From Microthyrium microscopicum (taxonomy: Eukaryota > Ascomycota > Dothideomycetes > Microthyriales > Microthyriaceae), in contig MU004232.1 of the NCBI GenBank assembly GCA_010405405.1, positions 2,189,481-2,253,480 of the forward strand: a DNA stretch of 64,000 nt. Direction: 5' to 3'. Position 1 is the first letter of the stretch. Each line of letters starts with the position of its first letter. A program made the position numbers and the translations under genes. Under the pieces are notes generated by a model. It searched no databases, was not told the DNA's origin, and saw only the letters and a list, made by a program, of their open reading frames with translations. This document shows positions 43,896 through 54,076 of the stretch, in pieces.

Positions 43896-44917
43896 TTGAA
43901 GGAGATTTGAGTTCTGCTTCAACAATAATTCGAGACGGCTTCCGTAGAGATATACGAAAATTAGTTAACCTATTTTCTGCAAATGAACATCAATTGTTTT
44001 CGATATCTGAGATTGGGTTGAAAGAAAGCGAGCGTTAACATGAATTGGGATAAGAACAGATAGTTTGAATGCAGTCTATATACCAATTTCTGGAATTTCA
44101 GGCATAGACACGAACAGGCGTGCGAGTTAGGCCCTCGTTTTGATCAAATTCGTGTGCTACGGAGGACCTATAAGGCAGAGTCGACTAACCCGATCGAGAC
44201 GACGATAACCCCGACAACGACGAGAACACCGGTTCAATTCCATCGGCAGTACTAACCATAGGTCGATTTCGAATCGGAATAAAGACATCGGGTCTTTTGT
44301 AGTGGTACACCTTCTATCCAACCGGATAGGAGCTGTACCATGAGTTTTTGCTATTTCTATCTCTTGGAATAATTAGTTGATCATTCTTTTTTGTTGAAGG
44401 TTGTCTTGGAGACTTCGATGAACACTACTCTACCTACTCTTACCTAGCTTTTAGGATGAGAGACGAAATCCTAAAGTGGAGAATGGACAATGGTAAAAAC
44501 GTCCGATCTTGCGAAAATGAGAGCAATTACATTTAGTGCAATTATATTCTGTGTAAGAGGGCGTATCTATCGCCCAGGTTCTGCCTTTAAGACGATCATG
44601 TCAGATTTTAGCGTCAAAGAGCCCATTATGTTGAAGGTCGTCCATACTTCCAATCATAGCCAAGCTGACCATCTTTCGGAGACTTTCAAGGAAGTTAGGA
44701 GCCTCGTCGGGAACTTTTCGGTGACTTTTTGGAAACGAGGCTGGCAGTATATAAACCAGCAGAACAATCACGCAGATATTTAGCAATTGTTCATGATTAA
44801 GAATTTCCTCATATTTTCAGCTCATCACTTTCTTCATAAACCTTCTCATCGTCCTTCATCTTCATATTTTCATCTATCTGCCAACCTAGAAACACAAACC
44901 GCACCAATCATACCACC
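43896..44917. other. Intergenic, about 1 kb
   Basis: Spacer between two plus-strand genes, with a TATATAAA element at 44748-44755. A tRNA B-box-like string at about 44231-44241 has no supporting stems. A 97-codon frame at 44490-44783 is motif-free. Confidence 0.55.
44748..44755 (+). promoter_or_regulatory. TATA box of the methyltransferase gene
   Basis: TATATAAA lies 163 bp before the ATG at 44918 and is followed by a CT-rich leader, a common fungal promoter layout. Confidence 0.4.
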
Positions 44918-45763
44918 ATGTCTGAGCAACTATCCGCCGCACTGTCCAATGCCAACACCCACTTTGATAAACAAGCCGCCATCTACGAATCCCTGACAGG
45001 CGGCAGTACTCGGCGCATCGCCGAAGCTGCTCTCTCCAAGCTACCTGCTTTCACCTCGGAAAGTCGCATTCTCGACAATGCCTGCGGACCTGGTATTGTC
45101 GCCGAGCTCATTCTCAACAATGCGGCTACCAGTGGGGTCAGCCCACCACCACGTATCACGGCCACAGATTTGGCTGCAGGTATGGTTGCTCAGCTGGAAG
45201 CCAAGAAAGCGCGTGGAGGCTGGGAGACAGTTGAGACGAAAGTTCTAGACGCCGCGAAGCTCGAGGGCGTTGAGAGTAATGCGTATGATGCGGCTATCAT
45301 GAACTTTGGGCTCTTCGCTGTACCAGATGCGGACGAGGGCGCACGAGAGATGCACCGAGTATTGAAGAGCGGTGGGTCCGCAGCGGTGACGACATGGAAA
45401 GTATCGCCCCCAGTCGACTTGCTACAGGCGGTGGTGGGAGCCATCCGACCTGATTGTGTGGAGCGCGTGTTTCCAGTCAGTAAAGAGTGGTTGACGCAGG
45501 AGAAGCTGCGCGATGTTATGGTGGCTGGTGGGTTTACTGGAGACTTGGTGGTTGATGAGGCCGCAACGGTCTGGAACGCAAAGACCAAGGAAGAGTTTCT
45601 GGATTCGTTGACGGGCACGTTTTGGTCGCGTATTTGGGCTGATTGGACGGCGGAGGAGCAGGCGACGATCAGACCGGAGATGGAGAAGCTGACGCCGGTG
45701 GATGATAAGGGAGAAGTTAATCTGGAGATGGTTGCTTGGGTTTGCGTTGCAAAGAAGGATTAG
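44918..45763 (+). CDS. SAM-dependent methyltransferase (class I)
   Basis: Intronless, 281 aa, with ATG in a CACCATGTC context. Motif I ILDNACGPGIVAELIL (about 51-66) forms the SAM-binding loop. ITATDLAAGMVAQLEAKK holds the acidic residue of strand 2. DAAIMNFGLFAVPDADEGAREMHRVLKSGGSAAVTTW gives motifs II-III of the UbiE/Methyltransf_11 kind. No signal peptide. Such enzymes in fungi methylate small molecules. The substrate is not predictable. No biosynthetic backbone gene lies beside it. Confidence 0.9.
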   Translation: MSEQLSAALSNANTHFDKQAAIYESLTGGSTRRIAEAALSKLPAFTSESRILDNACGPGIVAELILNNAATSGVSPPPRITATDLAAGMVAQLEAKKARGGWETVETKVLDAAKLEGVESNAYDAAIMNFGLFAVPDADEGAREMHRVLKSGGSAAVTTWKVSPPVDLLQAVVGAIRPDCVERVFPVSKEWLTQEKLRDVMVAGGFTGDLVVDEAATVWNAKTKEEFLDSLTGTFWSRIWADWTAEEQATIRPEMEKLTPVDDKGEVNLEMVAWVCVAKKD

Positions 45764-45909
45764 ATGTTGATTAGTCGTGGCTAGTAATACATGTGTTCCC
45801 AAAATGTTTTCGGAGATTCGTGATGAGAGCGTCGTTGGTCATAGAAATTGCTCAATTGGTATTGGTGATGGAGAGGCTAGGATTTTCTTCGAGAGTTTCG
45901 TGGCGGTTC

Positions 45910-46875
45910 CTACCAACCTCGGCCTCGCTTGCCTCTAAATCCTCCTCCTCCTCCTCCGCCATGACCTTGCCAGTTGCCTCCACCTCCACCGCCGCCATAG
46001 TTCTGCTGTGCGGCAGCTGGACCAGAAGGTATATTTGGCTGACCTCCCATCATGCCTCCACCTCCAGGGCCTCCCATTGTGGCCATGAAGGCATTAAAGT
46101 CCAGTTTGCTAGGGTCATTAACTCCTTGCTGTCTCATAGCCGCCATCATTTGAGCTTGCAATTCCTGTTCTGATGGCATTCCCATACCTCCGCCAGGCAT
46201 CCCTCCCATCCCTGCCATAGCTTCTGGACCTGGCATACCGGGCATACCTGGCATCATCCCACCTCCACCACCAAACATCATTTCGAATTTTGTATTATCG
46301 TCTTTCTGTTCCACGATGGCGTCTCTTACGGTTCGTTGTCGGAGACAATATGTGGACCAGGTAAATTCATCGAATCCATAGTTGAAGTAGTCGCTTTGAT
46401 CGGCGCCTGGCCGTCTCCATGGCTTTTGCTGCTCGACTAAATCTGCGTCGATTTCAACTTCTGTGATGGGTTTGTTTAATGGTTCGTATATAGGAGTACC
46501 GTTGACGTCTAGGGTGCTTGTTCGGATTTCAGGATATTGGAGACCAGATTGTATCACAACAGCTGTCTTTTCAGTCTGATTTGTGTTATCACCAGCTAGG
46601 CCAGGAAGAGACGTTTGCTGCGGTGGCGCTACTATGGGTATCGCAGCAGAGACGTGGTTTCCAGGTGTTCGCGGAGTAATAGCTGTTCCAACAGCAGAAG
46701 CTAATTCTCCTTCAGGACGCTCAGTGACAATGTCAATCGAGTCGTCAGAGTCAGAGTCAGTCTCCTCGTCCATTTCTTCTTCCTGATCATCATCTTCGAG
46801 GTTATTGGTGGGTTGTTCGTTGGTGGGAGCGGTAGTTGGCGCATCGCCGTAGAGATCATCATCGTCTTCTTCCAT
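45910..46875 (-). CDS. fip1: Pre-mRNA polyadenylation factor Fip1
   Basis: A single exon, 321 aa. Fip1 tethers poly(A) polymerase to the cleavage and polyadenylation factor in the nucleus. The N-terminal 60 residues are acidic. The Fip1 core at about 140-180 has the hallmark [18 protein letters not shown], then DEFTW, which binds Yth1/CPSF30. The C-terminal half is low-complexity, with repeated GMPG units, polyglycine runs and an FRGKRGRGW end. The gene diverges from the inositol polyphosphate kinase gene. Confidence 0.95.
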   Translation of the reverse strand: MEEDDDDLYGDAPTTAPTNEQPTNNLEDDDQEEEMDEETDSDSDDSIDIVTERPEGELASAVGTAITPRTPGNHVSAAIPIVAPPQQTSLPGLAGDNTNQTEKTAVVIQSGLQYPEIRTSTLDVNGTPIYEPLNKPITEVEIDADLVEQQKPWRRPGADQSDYFNYGFDEFTWSTYCLRQRTVRDAIVEQKDDNTKFEMMFGGGGGMMPGMPGMPGPEAMAGMGGMPGGGMGMPSEQELQAQMMAAMRQQGVNDPSKLDFNAFMATMGGPGGGGMMGGQPNIPSGPAAAQQNYGGGGGGGNWQGHGGGGGGGFRGKRGRGW

Positions 46876-47346
46876 GATTTAGACCGTGTCGCGAGAGTGA
46901 TTGAAGGGTTTAAGAATGACGAAATAAAGGTCGAAGCGCTTTGTTGGAGTATGAAGTTAATGGGCAATATGATGATGGTACTATGGTTACTGGTAGAGGT
47001 AGCTGTTCTGCAGTTCGCAAAGAAACAACAGAGAGCAGTTGGAAAAGGCTTGGCGTGCGGGTAAATAACAAGGGCATCCTTGCTTCAAGCCCCTGTCAGG
47101 AACATTGAGGCCTGGCCCCTCCACCTTGGAATGTTTCAAACACCAACCTATTTCCCCGATTCCTCCTCTCTCCATCCTTTAAGCATTTCTCCAAGATTTC
47201 TAAAGTGATATCATGGCGCCCAGACACAATCAAGCTGCAATCTCTCTTCGTTTGCCCACTATGGCCCATTAACATCCTCTCTGGCTTTCCTGCATACTTA
47301 CAATCCTTCCTGACTTTTCGGACAAGCCTCACCACATTCCTTCCAA
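46876..47346. other. Divergent promoter region, about 470 bp
   Basis: Shared upstream region of fip1 (minus) and the inositol polyphosphate multikinase gene (plus). No other feature was seen. Confidence 0.6.
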
Positions 47347-48597
47347 ATGGCTCTTCATAACATCGATCCAACAACTTTGATTTCCTATACTAATGCCGTC
47401 GCTGGACAGTAAGTTCATACTTCCCCTATCTCAGATATCAGGACGTGGCTAACTACTGCGCCCAGCGACGGCACTCTTAGTGACCCCTCCGGCCTCCTTT
47501 TTGTCAAGCCCTGTACAGCTGAGGAAATCGCATTCTACGAGACCGCCAACGCTTCCTATTCCGACCTCGTCGCTTTCATGCCTACATACATGGGCACTTT
47601 AACCCTAAGCAATCCCACCGAAGCAGAACTACAAGCGCTAGCATCTCAAGCAAATGGCGCGCAAACGGACAATGTACAACCCCGGATACAGATGCTCCCT
47701 TCAAATCATGCCGCAGCCGTAGTCGGTAGTCACATAAAGGGCAAAAAGCTAGTCACCGATCAGCATGTAGTTCTCGGCAATTTGTCCAGCGGATTTGCGC
47801 ATCCGAACATCCTCGATCTCAAACTCGGCTCGCGCCTCTGGGACGAAGATGCACCAGCAGCTAAGCGCGCGCGCCTCGACGCTGTATCGGCGGCCTCAAC
47901 TAGTAGTTCTTTAGGCTTCCGAATCGCGGGCATGCGCGTCTGGCAAGGCGCAGGAGATCTGCCACTTAAACAAGACGTAGTCACCCGCGATTTAGCCCAT
48001 TTACAATCGGACGAGGACGGCAGTTTTCTAGTGTACAACAAGATGTTTGGACGTAGTCTAACTCTGGATACTGTGTCAACCGGTATACGCGACTTCCTAC
48101 TGGTTCCGTGTGCGGGAATACAGAAGGAGCATGCCCTTGCACTTTTAAGCGCGTTTGAGGATGGGTTGTGCCAACTGGTGAGCGTGCTGGAGAATATGGA
48201 GACACGTATGTACTCTGCAAGTGTACTGTTGGTCTACGAAGGCGATGGTAAAGTTTTTGACGAGAAGTTTCGGCGCACGCAAGAAGAAGAGCAGATGAAT
48301 GGGAAAGATTCTGCCGTAGACGGTCTTGAGGGTGCTATTGGTACAAACGGTGTAAACGGAGCTGTCGATGGTACCGTGATGGAAGACGGGGAGTACGATC
48401 AGGAGGATGACGACGAAGGAGAGGATGAAGACGAAGACAAGAACAGACTACTCACAGTGAAGCTCATTGATTTTGCACATGCTTCATTTGTACCGGGACA
48501 AGGACCAGATGAGAACGTGTTACATGGACTTCGAAGTATTATTAAGATATTAGGTCAACTGCAAGAGGAGCTGGACTCAGATGTGGATCGTAACTAG
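47347..48597 (+). CDS. arg82: Inositol polyphosphate multikinase (Arg82/Ipk2)
   Basis: Exons 47347-47408 and 47466-48597 encode 397 aa. The enzyme phosphorylates InsP3/InsP4 and acts in inositol phosphate signalling and nuclear gene control. The inositol phosphate kinase signature PxxxDxKxG is present as PNILDLKLG (134-142). AGHDGTLSDPSG near the N-terminus corresponds to the nucleotide-binding hydrophobic clamp. The SLL-type region (VLLVYEGDG) and LIDFAHASFV with the metal-binding Asp follow. An acidic insert (DDDEGEDEDEDKN) separates them. The protein ends with NVLHGLRSIIKIL, the usual family end. It converges on the small secreted-protein gene at 48829-49162. Confidence 0.93.
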
Positions 48598-48828
48598 CAA
48601 GGCATGACATGGGATCAGGAGTCAAATTAGCTTCACGAGATACCCCCAATGGGTCTGAATAGGCATAACATCAGACTGGCGTTCTTTTCATTTCGGAGAT
48701 CAATTACATAGATGATAAACTTGCTTGATATTGAAAACAAGCTATTCGTTAATCTCACTTTGACATTCATGTCCAATTCCCCATCACACCTTGTCCTGCG
48801 TAACACAAGTCATCCCCCCCATCTGCTC

Positions 48829-49162
48829 TTATCTAGCGGCACGAACAAGGTCGGCCAACGACTCGACAGGCACAAACACGGACTGGTCGAAGACAGTGAC
48901 ACCCGTGCGGACCACAAATTCCTCGGCAGCGCTAGGACAATGTCAGATTGTTGCCCTGCTTTGCAAACGAAATACTTACAGCTCGCTCTGCATCCGATGC
49001 GAAAATGTTTTCTGGAGAATTGTCTGTCACGTCAACGTCGCTGGTGCCGTCGACGACGTCGACATCGCTCATGTCTGCAGCTTCACTCATTTCTGGAATT
49101 GCTGTTGCAAGAATGGGGCCCGCAAGAGCTAGAAGGAGCATGAGGTTTACTGAGAGTTGCAT
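48829..49162 (-). CDS. Small secreted protein with two possible C-termini
   Basis: Exon 1 (48980-49162) encodes a signal peptide (MQLSVNLMLLLALAGPILATA), then an acidic part with SDVDV repeated twice, ending DAERA. The donor is GTAAGT at 48979. Two acceptors keep an open frame. TAG (exon from 48931) gives a Cys-rich 32-residue tail with nine cysteines that stops at 48833. AG at 48923-48922 (exon from 48921) gives EFVVRTGVTVFDQSVFVPVE..AAR and stops at 48829, a 91-aa product. The second looks more like ordinary protein, while the first has the stronger acceptor and a CTGAC branch point at the right distance. Function unknown. It may be an effector or cell-wall protein. Confidence 0.65.
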
Positions 49163-50063
49163 TTTGATAGTTGGCGCTATTGGATTGGTGGTTGAGTCTT
49201 GTTTGGTATGAAGTTGGATTTGGACCATGCTCACAGCAGAAAGAAGCGTCATATTTATACATCTCCATGGACTCGGGAAAGCGGCAATCGAATTCGAAGT
49301 ATAGACACAAGATGAGTCTTCTCCACGTCTTCTCCACGCATTGAGTAACTACCAAGAAAGCTAGCGGTGATCATGAGCTTCACATGTATCGTTGTACTCC
49401 CGTCAGCTTACCGGGTGTACCATTGCCACCACCGATAGACAGTATCGTCAAACATCTCGTTGAAAGCGATTGGTGTACGTTTTACTGCGTCTTTGCTAGT
49501 CTGGAGCCGATCTTGCTTGGCTGTAGTGCGACAGTGTTACTCCAACGGGTAACATGGGTCCAGTGTTTAATCAGACTACACTCGGAGGAAGAGGAGTAGC
49601 AGCTTGTGGACTGATTTCTTGAGTATCTTGCTATGATTGATGATCTCACCCCGCGAACATATCTTGGCTGTGGAATGTACTCCGCACTGGCAGACATTCG
49701 ATCCGCGATCCGCAGTTGTTCGAATACGAGGTAAATGGGCGAGAGCGTTGTACATGCTTACCCCATTCATCCCACAGAAAGATACGATTCTGAAGCCAAA
49801 CCAGAACTAAGCTGAGCATGTGAATGGCATTCGACAAAGGACGTTGGCGAATGGTTCATTGAGCTGATTGTGCGAATTCACTCCGTTCGTGCTCCTAATT
49901 TCTTACAATGATGTTCGTGAGAATCAGGCGTTGTGCTCCTAAGCCACTGCACGCAATATAAATGAGTTCGAATCAGTCATGGCCTCAGACATTACCCGAA
50001 ATTGCGAAAACAGGATAATAGATATTGACATTTCATGACGAAAACATTATAAAGAAACAGCGC
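49163..50063. other. Intergenic, about 900 bp
   Basis: Between the start of the small secreted protein gene and the 3' end of the acyltransferase gene, both minus strand. No supported feature. Confidence 0.6.
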
Positions 50064-51410
50064 TTAATGCAATGAGTAAAACACCTTCCCTTGAAGCCAC
50101 TTGCCAAATTTTACAAGCGCGTTATCGACTTTGCAGAACAGTTCTCCAGCCCAAACAACAAAGGCAAAATATATTACATAGGTTGGATAACGGGCAAACC
50201 GAGAGTCGCCAAAATAAGCTGCACGGAACGGTTCAACGGTGATATACCAGAAGCTCCACATGAGGAGAACGTGCACAACGTATATGCCAAATGAAAGCTC
50301 TCCTAAGTATTGAGGAATGTCCCAAAGAAGTGGTGTTTGAAATGTAGGATAGCTGTCAAGGGTGAAAACAAGCAGGATAGAGCCTATGCTGAGCCAGAAA
50401 TGTTGCGCGAGGAATTCGGATTCTCTGCCTAGGTGCTCCGGAACGAGAGTTCGGAGGTACGGCCAGGGCCACATTGTGGTCGCGCTGTATTCGTCCGGCT
50501 GACTGAGAAGGAAGAGCGAGAAGATCAAGAGAGACCACCAGCCAACTCTTTCTGCCATTGACTTTTGTGCTGGACCTTCGGTGGTTGATGGTGGTAATTG
50601 TTCGGAGGCCCATGAACTTCGTGATAGACTTATATCGGCGACAAGGACCCCTCCTAGGAAAAGAGCAATGTAGATCGAAGACCACACATAGCACATGTAG
50701 ATAAGGCCCGCGCAAAGCATCATTCTGTACTTGGTCACCATCCTGCAAGTAGCCAGACAAAAGGCGTATATCACAACGCTGCCCCTGAACTCTAGTGGTA
50801 TGGTCCATAACGGATCGAGGTATCCAGTATTGTAGTCGCCATTTCCAGGAATCTTATACCCTCGTGGACCAACAAACGGATTGCTAAACCTTACACAATC
50901 TCTCATCCAATCGAATATTTGTGTATGAAGATAATCGAATCGGTGAAGGTATCCAAGCCTGCCCATTCTAACCAGTATCAAAGCCAGGAAAGTCGCGAAG
51001 AAACACGAAAGATAGAGGCGCATCCACCGTCGAAACATGGAAGACGCGAAAGTGTCCAAAAGCCCTGGTGAATCCCTTGCGCGCATCTTTTTGAGAAGGC
51101 TGTAGCTTAGCGCGTAGCCAGAAATGACGAAGAACACATTAACACTGCTTTTGCCTAAAGTCCATAGATTTATAAAGGGGAGTTCCGTTATAGGGTATAT
51201 ATGATGGTGGTTGACGACGATTACAGCTGCGACTCCTCGTAGAGCATCGAGGTAAGCAGTGCTTCGTAGCTTCTCAGTTCGTCGTAGTCCACCACGTCGC
51301 ACGAATCTTGGAACGAAGGAGAGTACAACCTTTCTGGCATTGAAGGTTGGAAGGTCCGGAACCCATTTCTCGCTCGAGGAATCGGGTACGCTGGGAAGAT
51401 AACCACTCAT
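50064..51410 (-). CDS. Acyltransferase 3 family membrane protein
   Basis: A single exon, 448 aa. Acyltransferase-3 proteins are polytopic membrane enzymes that move acyl groups onto sugars or small molecules. The family start is clear: YLDALRGVAAVIVVNHHH with the conserved Arg and His residues of TM1, then GKSSVNVFFVISGYALSY (the VxxFFxISGY motif) and FRRWMRLYLSCFFATF. LDPLWTIPLEFRGS is the usual WxLxxE-like segment. About ten hydrophobic helices follow to the C-terminus, ending with FGIYVVHVLLMW and a short tail. Function in this fungus unknown. Confidence 0.92.
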   Translation of the reverse strand: MSGYLPSVPDSSSEKWVPDLPTFNARKVVLSFVPRFVRRGGLRRTEKLRSTAYLDALRGVAAVIVVNHHHIYPITELPFINLWTLGKSSVNVFFVISGYALSYSLLKKMRARDSPGLLDTFASSMFRRWMRLYLSCFFATFLALILVRMGRLGYLHRFDYLHTQIFDWMRDCVRFSNPFVGPRGYKIPGNGDYNTGYLDPLWTIPLEFRGSVVIYAFCLATCRMVTKYRMMLCAGLIYMCYVWSSIYIALFLGGVLVADISLSRSSWASEQLPPSTTEGPAQKSMAERVGWWSLLIFSLFLLSQPDEYSATTMWPWPYLRTLVPEHLGRESEFLAQHFWLSIGSILLVFTLDSYPTFQTPLLWDIPQYLGELSFGIYVVHVLLMWSFWYITVEPFRAAYFGDSRFARYPTYVIYFAFVVWAGELFCKVDNALVKFGKWLQGKVFYSLH

Positions 51411-52141
51411 GACGGGTATTGACAGCGTTGGAGGTACACGGTAGTACTGATTCTGGAGACTAAGGACGACTGGGATTCGGAGGCGAGTAACACTTCATAG
51501 GCCTTTCGTAAAGCGAACAAACGCGTAAAAGAATGAATTAAGAAATGAATTGCATGTTTAAGGACACAGTAGTGGGATGGGAATAGTAGAGGAGTTTAAA
51601 GAACGAAATGTCGCTCAGCCACATTCCTTGGATATGCCTTTTGGAGACATAGATAGGGGTTCTCATTCTCGCTTACCGTTTACGCGATTGAATACCAGCT
51701 TGGACGCTGTAGCGTGATTCTTTATAGCGAATATTGCCACTAAACAATAGTGCGTCGCTCGCTGAAAGTTTAAAACCAAGTGGGATCTCTGAAAAGAAAC
51801 ATGCTAGAGCATCCAGAGTCCAGACTGAGCGAATGAAAATGGTGCAAGGAGGGAGAACAGAAGCGGCTTGTACCGATAGGGGCTAAAAATATATCCATCC
51901 AGTAAACACGACCCCTGAAACTGACCCAAAGAATCTCAGCGGCACAGCTATGCGCTAGCCCCATCAAGAAGCCTCTGCCGCTGAGCCTCGCCTCTGAATT
52001 ACAAGCCAGAAAGCAAGTACAGCATATTGCAAAGCACCGGCAGGTACTGGACATTACAGCAAATATTGCTGATGATAAGACGCATCACTCTAGCTGTGCA
52101 TTTCCAACTTCCAACTTTCCCTGCATGATTCTTTCCACGCT
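51411..52141. other. Intergenic, about 730 bp
   Basis: Between the acyltransferase start and the 3' end of the next minus-strand gene. No supported feature. Confidence 0.6.
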
Positions 52142-52990
52142 TCAGTGTTCTGATCGTTGATCCGCAAGTTCTGCTGGCGATGATGGCTGGCCTAGCTGGT
52201 AACTCTCATGATCATTTGGAGCTTCATAGATAGGATCGACATATTTGAAGGCCGACAATCCAGGATTGCCCGGTTGATTATCAAGCCAAGCTTCCTCGGT
52301 GCCCATGTTCTTCATCGACTTTTTCCGAAGCATCCAAAATACGATGCCAGTGACAATACAGAGCAACATGACAAATGGTATTCCGATGCCTAGTCCAATA
52401 CCAAGGCCCAGTCTCGTTGAGACATCAAGGCCAGCGTTGACTGGTTTAGAAGTCGGCATCATTGTCGTGGACGAGGTTGAGGATGAAGTCGACACTAACG
52501 ATGAGGAGATTGTGGATTGGGTAACTTCTGAGGCGTTGCGCGTAATATTAAAGTAAGGAGATGTATAACCGTTGGTAGTGGAGAAATTGAGCCAAAGTTT
52601 GAAGACAGGTGAGTCCTCCAATGGTAAATCATAGTGGTCTACAATCCAGTTCATGCTATGATTGACTCCTGGTTCGAAATCGGTAATCACTAGATAATGA
52701 GGTTAGGTAAAGCTTGGTTATACACATGAGCTGGACTGACTGAGCACTGGAGTCTCAGCTGGGGTAGCTCTAGGAGCTGTTAGATTCTGTTGCCATAGCG
52801 TGATGTTGTATGTTGTCAAGGATGTATTCCATTGTATATTCTGTGTAGAACCAAGAAGCCAAACCTCGTTATGGGTATAGCCGCCTTCCCAGCCGCCACC
52901 GATATAGTACGGATTTTGAAATGAGACATAGGATGATTGCTGATACGTGACGGCTGGTAGTAAAGAGAGAGAAAGCAGAACAGGGAGCAT
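52142..52990 (-). CDS. Single-pass Ser/Thr-rich plasma membrane protein
   Basis: Exons 52741-52990 and 52142-52689 (reading order) encode 265 aa. The ATG at 52990 starts a signal peptide (MLPVLLSLSLLPAVTY). The extracellular part contains EVWLLGSTQNIQWNTSLTTYNITLWQQN, which resembles the N-terminal Ig-like domain of Kre9/Knh1-type fungal surface proteins. It has several N-glycosylation sequons and then a Ser/Thr-rich stretch. One transmembrane helix (about LGLGIGLGIGIPFVMLLCIV and on) is followed by a basic stop-transfer WMLRKKS and a cytosolic tail of about 55 residues. The layout resembles the cupredoxin-like protein at 6086 but with a different ectodomain. The role is probably cell-surface; details unknown. 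Confidence 0.82.
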
Positions 52991-53523
52991 AAGGGGAACG
53001 ACGGTGAATTGAAGCAAGGGCACAAGAGGAGAACAGCAGCAAGATCGCAAAGTAGTGAAAGTGGCTAGTTAAAAAGTATAGAAAACTCATCGACATCATA
53101 TTGGCATGTTTAGCGAATCCAGACACTCAACGTTACTGCGCCGCGATAAAAAAGCGCGGTTAGAACCACATCAGGATTGGCAGAGAAATCGCGGCACAGC
53201 AAACATGATTTAAGCTAACCGTCGTCCGAAACCAAAGGCGTTATTAGATCTTCCTCCTTGATATACCAATTTCAAAAACTTGAAATGCTATATAATGAAT
53301 TGAAAGATGTAGCATCTATTCTGTGCTGTGAGTTGCTCTCTCTCCATAAACGTATAACGTAGATGAAGCAAGGAAGTCAACGGGGAGTGTGCCGTACAAG
53401 GAACTACATGTATCGTTACTTTCTATCCATATATTAATCAGGCTAGAAGCTTTCTATGCAACAGCCCGTGTAGATACTAAGTTGTCGTTAAACGCCGCTC
53501 AAAGCGCATCACATTTCAGATGT
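52991..53523. other. Intergenic, about 530 bp
   Basis: Promoter side of the membrane protein gene and 3' flank of the cysteine-rich gene. No other feature was seen. Confidence 0.55.
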
Positions 53524-54076
53524 TCACCGACAGGAAGTACCACCATGTACAAACTGGCCATTCGAATTCTCACACCCACAAGTACCGTCCTTTGGATCTC
53601 GAATACATCCAGTCCCTACACCCGCCTGCTTCCCATTTTGACTACCGAACTCATTAGCTACGCCCACCAGTAGACATCAGCTGTGCTTCACATACCTCCA
53701 AAAGAACGTCCACGAATCTTTATCGTCAACTAGATCGGAATCTCTAGGTGCAGCACACGTATACGCCTCACAAGTACCGTACGGGGCTCCATGGGACTTG
53801 TCATACTTATGATCGACGTGAAAGATGGCGAATGTCTGCTTTCCGGAGACACGGGTGTTGTAAGAACATTCGGCTGCTTGAATCGCTTTGCTGACTTTGC
53901 TTGCTATCGAAACACATATCAGTCAATATAACAGCGTAAAAATTGACGTAGGACATCGTACGAGAACATCCGGGATTCTTAGGGTATTTTCCTTTTGTGT
54001 TGGTTTGGCATGGTGCCAGTGTCCCATTGACTGCTAGAGCAGCCAGGAGGAAAATGAAACAGTAGAAGTTCAACAT
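53524..54076 (-). CDS. Small cysteine-rich secreted protein (effector-like)
   Basis: Three short exons on the minus strand, 53962-54076, 53696-53903 and 53524-53641 (reading order), join in phase to 146 aa. They use GTACGA..GATAG and GTATGT..GGTAG introns. The second intron is exactly 54 nt and removes an in-frame TGA. A signal peptide (MLNFYCFIFLLAALAVNGTLA) precedes a mature part with nine cysteines, including YGTCEAYTC and TGCIRDPKDGTCGCEN near the C-terminus, as in disulfide-stabilised fungal effectors or antimicrobial proteins. No enzyme motif was recognised. The odd cysteine count may allow dimerisation. No single open frame shows this gene, so automated annotation could miss it. Confidence 0.7.

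Noticed and set aside
44215-44255. GGTTCAATTCC string resembling a tRNA B box
   Set aside because: The flanking bases do not pair as a T stem, and no acceptor, D or anticodon arm can be built upstream.
44490-44783. 97-codon plus-strand frame just before the methyltransferase gene
   Set aside because: It overlaps the TATA element of the next gene and has no recognisable feature.
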